From: Propionibacteriales bacterium
Lineage (GTDB): Bacteria; Actinomycetota; Actinomycetes; Propionibacteriales; Propionibacteriaceae
Length of the DNA stretch: 6,365 bases
Direction of reading: 5' to 3'
Assembly (NCBI GenBank): GCA_030453285.1
Contig: JAKDKP010000142.1
Location: 1-6,365 of the forward strand
Shown here: in pieces, positions 6,318 to 6,365 of the stretch
Position numbering within the stretch: position 1 is the first letter of the stretch
Layout of the letters: every line of letters starts with the position of its first letter
Made by a program: the position numbers and the translations under genes
The notes under the pieces: model-generated
Told to the model about the DNA's origin: nothing
The model's database searches: none
What the model saw: the letters and a program-made list of their open reading frames with translations, nothing else

Positions 6318-6327
6318 GACCGTTATC
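6315..6327. repeat. attR: right attachment core, direct repeat copy 2
   Basis: AACGACCGTTATC is identical to 43-55. Together with the preceding bases it makes a perfect dyad, GATAACG-AC-CGTTATC at 6312-6327, with the outer arm contributed by the host. This is the layout expected of attR for a tyrosine recombinase. Confidence 0.8.
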
Positions 6328-6365
6328 GGTCCAGCCTCCACGCAAGCGCTTTCGGTGATGGCGGC
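6328..6365. other. right host flank
   Basis: These bases lie outside the right repeat. After in-silico removal of the element, the forward frame from the left flank continues here without a stop (reading GPASTQALSVMA after the core). It is too short to identify a gene. Confidence 0.5.

Larger units (their letters stand above)
43..6327 (+). mobile_element. Tn554-type transposon with phosphotransfer cargo operon
   Basis: The unit carries the full tnpA-tnpB-tnpC set typical of the Tn554 family: two different tyrosine recombinases followed by a small HTH/coiled-coil protein, in overlapping order. An exact 13-base direct repeat lies at its two edges (43-55 and 6315-6327), and just inside these are inverted ends matching at 11 of 13 bases (50-62 against 6305-6317). 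The distance from repeat to repeat is 6272 bases, close to the roughly 6.7 kb I recall for Tn554. The cargo is four co-directional genes placed before tnpA; in Tn554 itself the cargo lies after tnpC. Known family behaviour is site-specific insertion without the usual target duplication. Here the repeat is interpreted as the shared recombination core. Gene content is clear; exact strand-exchange points are inferred. Confidence 0.85.

Noticed and set aside
1..6365. CRISPR array, tRNA or rRNA genes
   Set aside because: No regularly spaced repeats of suitable length and no tRNA or rRNA sequence were seen. The 13-base core does not overlap a tRNA gene.

Overview
This window looks like one complete Tn554-type mobile element of about 6.3 kb with only about 40 bases of host DNA on each side. 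Base composition is GC-rich, GTG starts are used, and neighbouring genes overlap by 1 to 11 bases. The encoded proteins resemble actinobacterial families, so a high-GC Actinomycetota host is the best guess. The genus cannot be told from the window, and all seven genes lie on the + strand.

Layout. Bases 1-42 are left host flank. A 13-base sequence, AACGACCGTTATC, occurs at 43-55 and again at 6315-6327, bounding everything else. Bases 56-214 are a non-coding left end with several short dyads. A passenger operon of four translationally coupled genes fills 215-3091: a small helix-turn-helix protein, a winged-helix protein with an actinobacterial C-terminal module, a histidine phosphatase, and a two-domain PEP-synthase-like phosphotransferase. 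A 141-base spacer follows. The transposition module occupies 3233-6202: tnpA and tnpB (two tyrosine recombinases) and tnpC (small HTH/coiled-coil protein). A non-coding right end of about 110 bases leads to the second repeat and the right host flank.

How it may work. TnpA, TnpB and TnpC would excise and insert the unit. Joining the two ends in silico gives a junction with a perfect 18-base dyad, AGATAACGACCGTTATCT, which is what a tyrosine-recombinase attachment site should look like. The uninterrupted target would carry a weaker version of the same dyad.

The most interesting part is the cargo. The last gene has the ATP-grasp and phosphohistidine domains of PEP synthase, PPDK and rifampin phosphotransferase but no third, substrate-binding domain. 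It is encoded with a histidine phosphatase and two probable DNA-binding proteins. This suggests a carried phosphotransfer circuit (kinase-like enzyme, phosphatase, regulators) whose acceptor is unknown. It could be a resistance, stress or defence function, but nothing in the sequence settles which.
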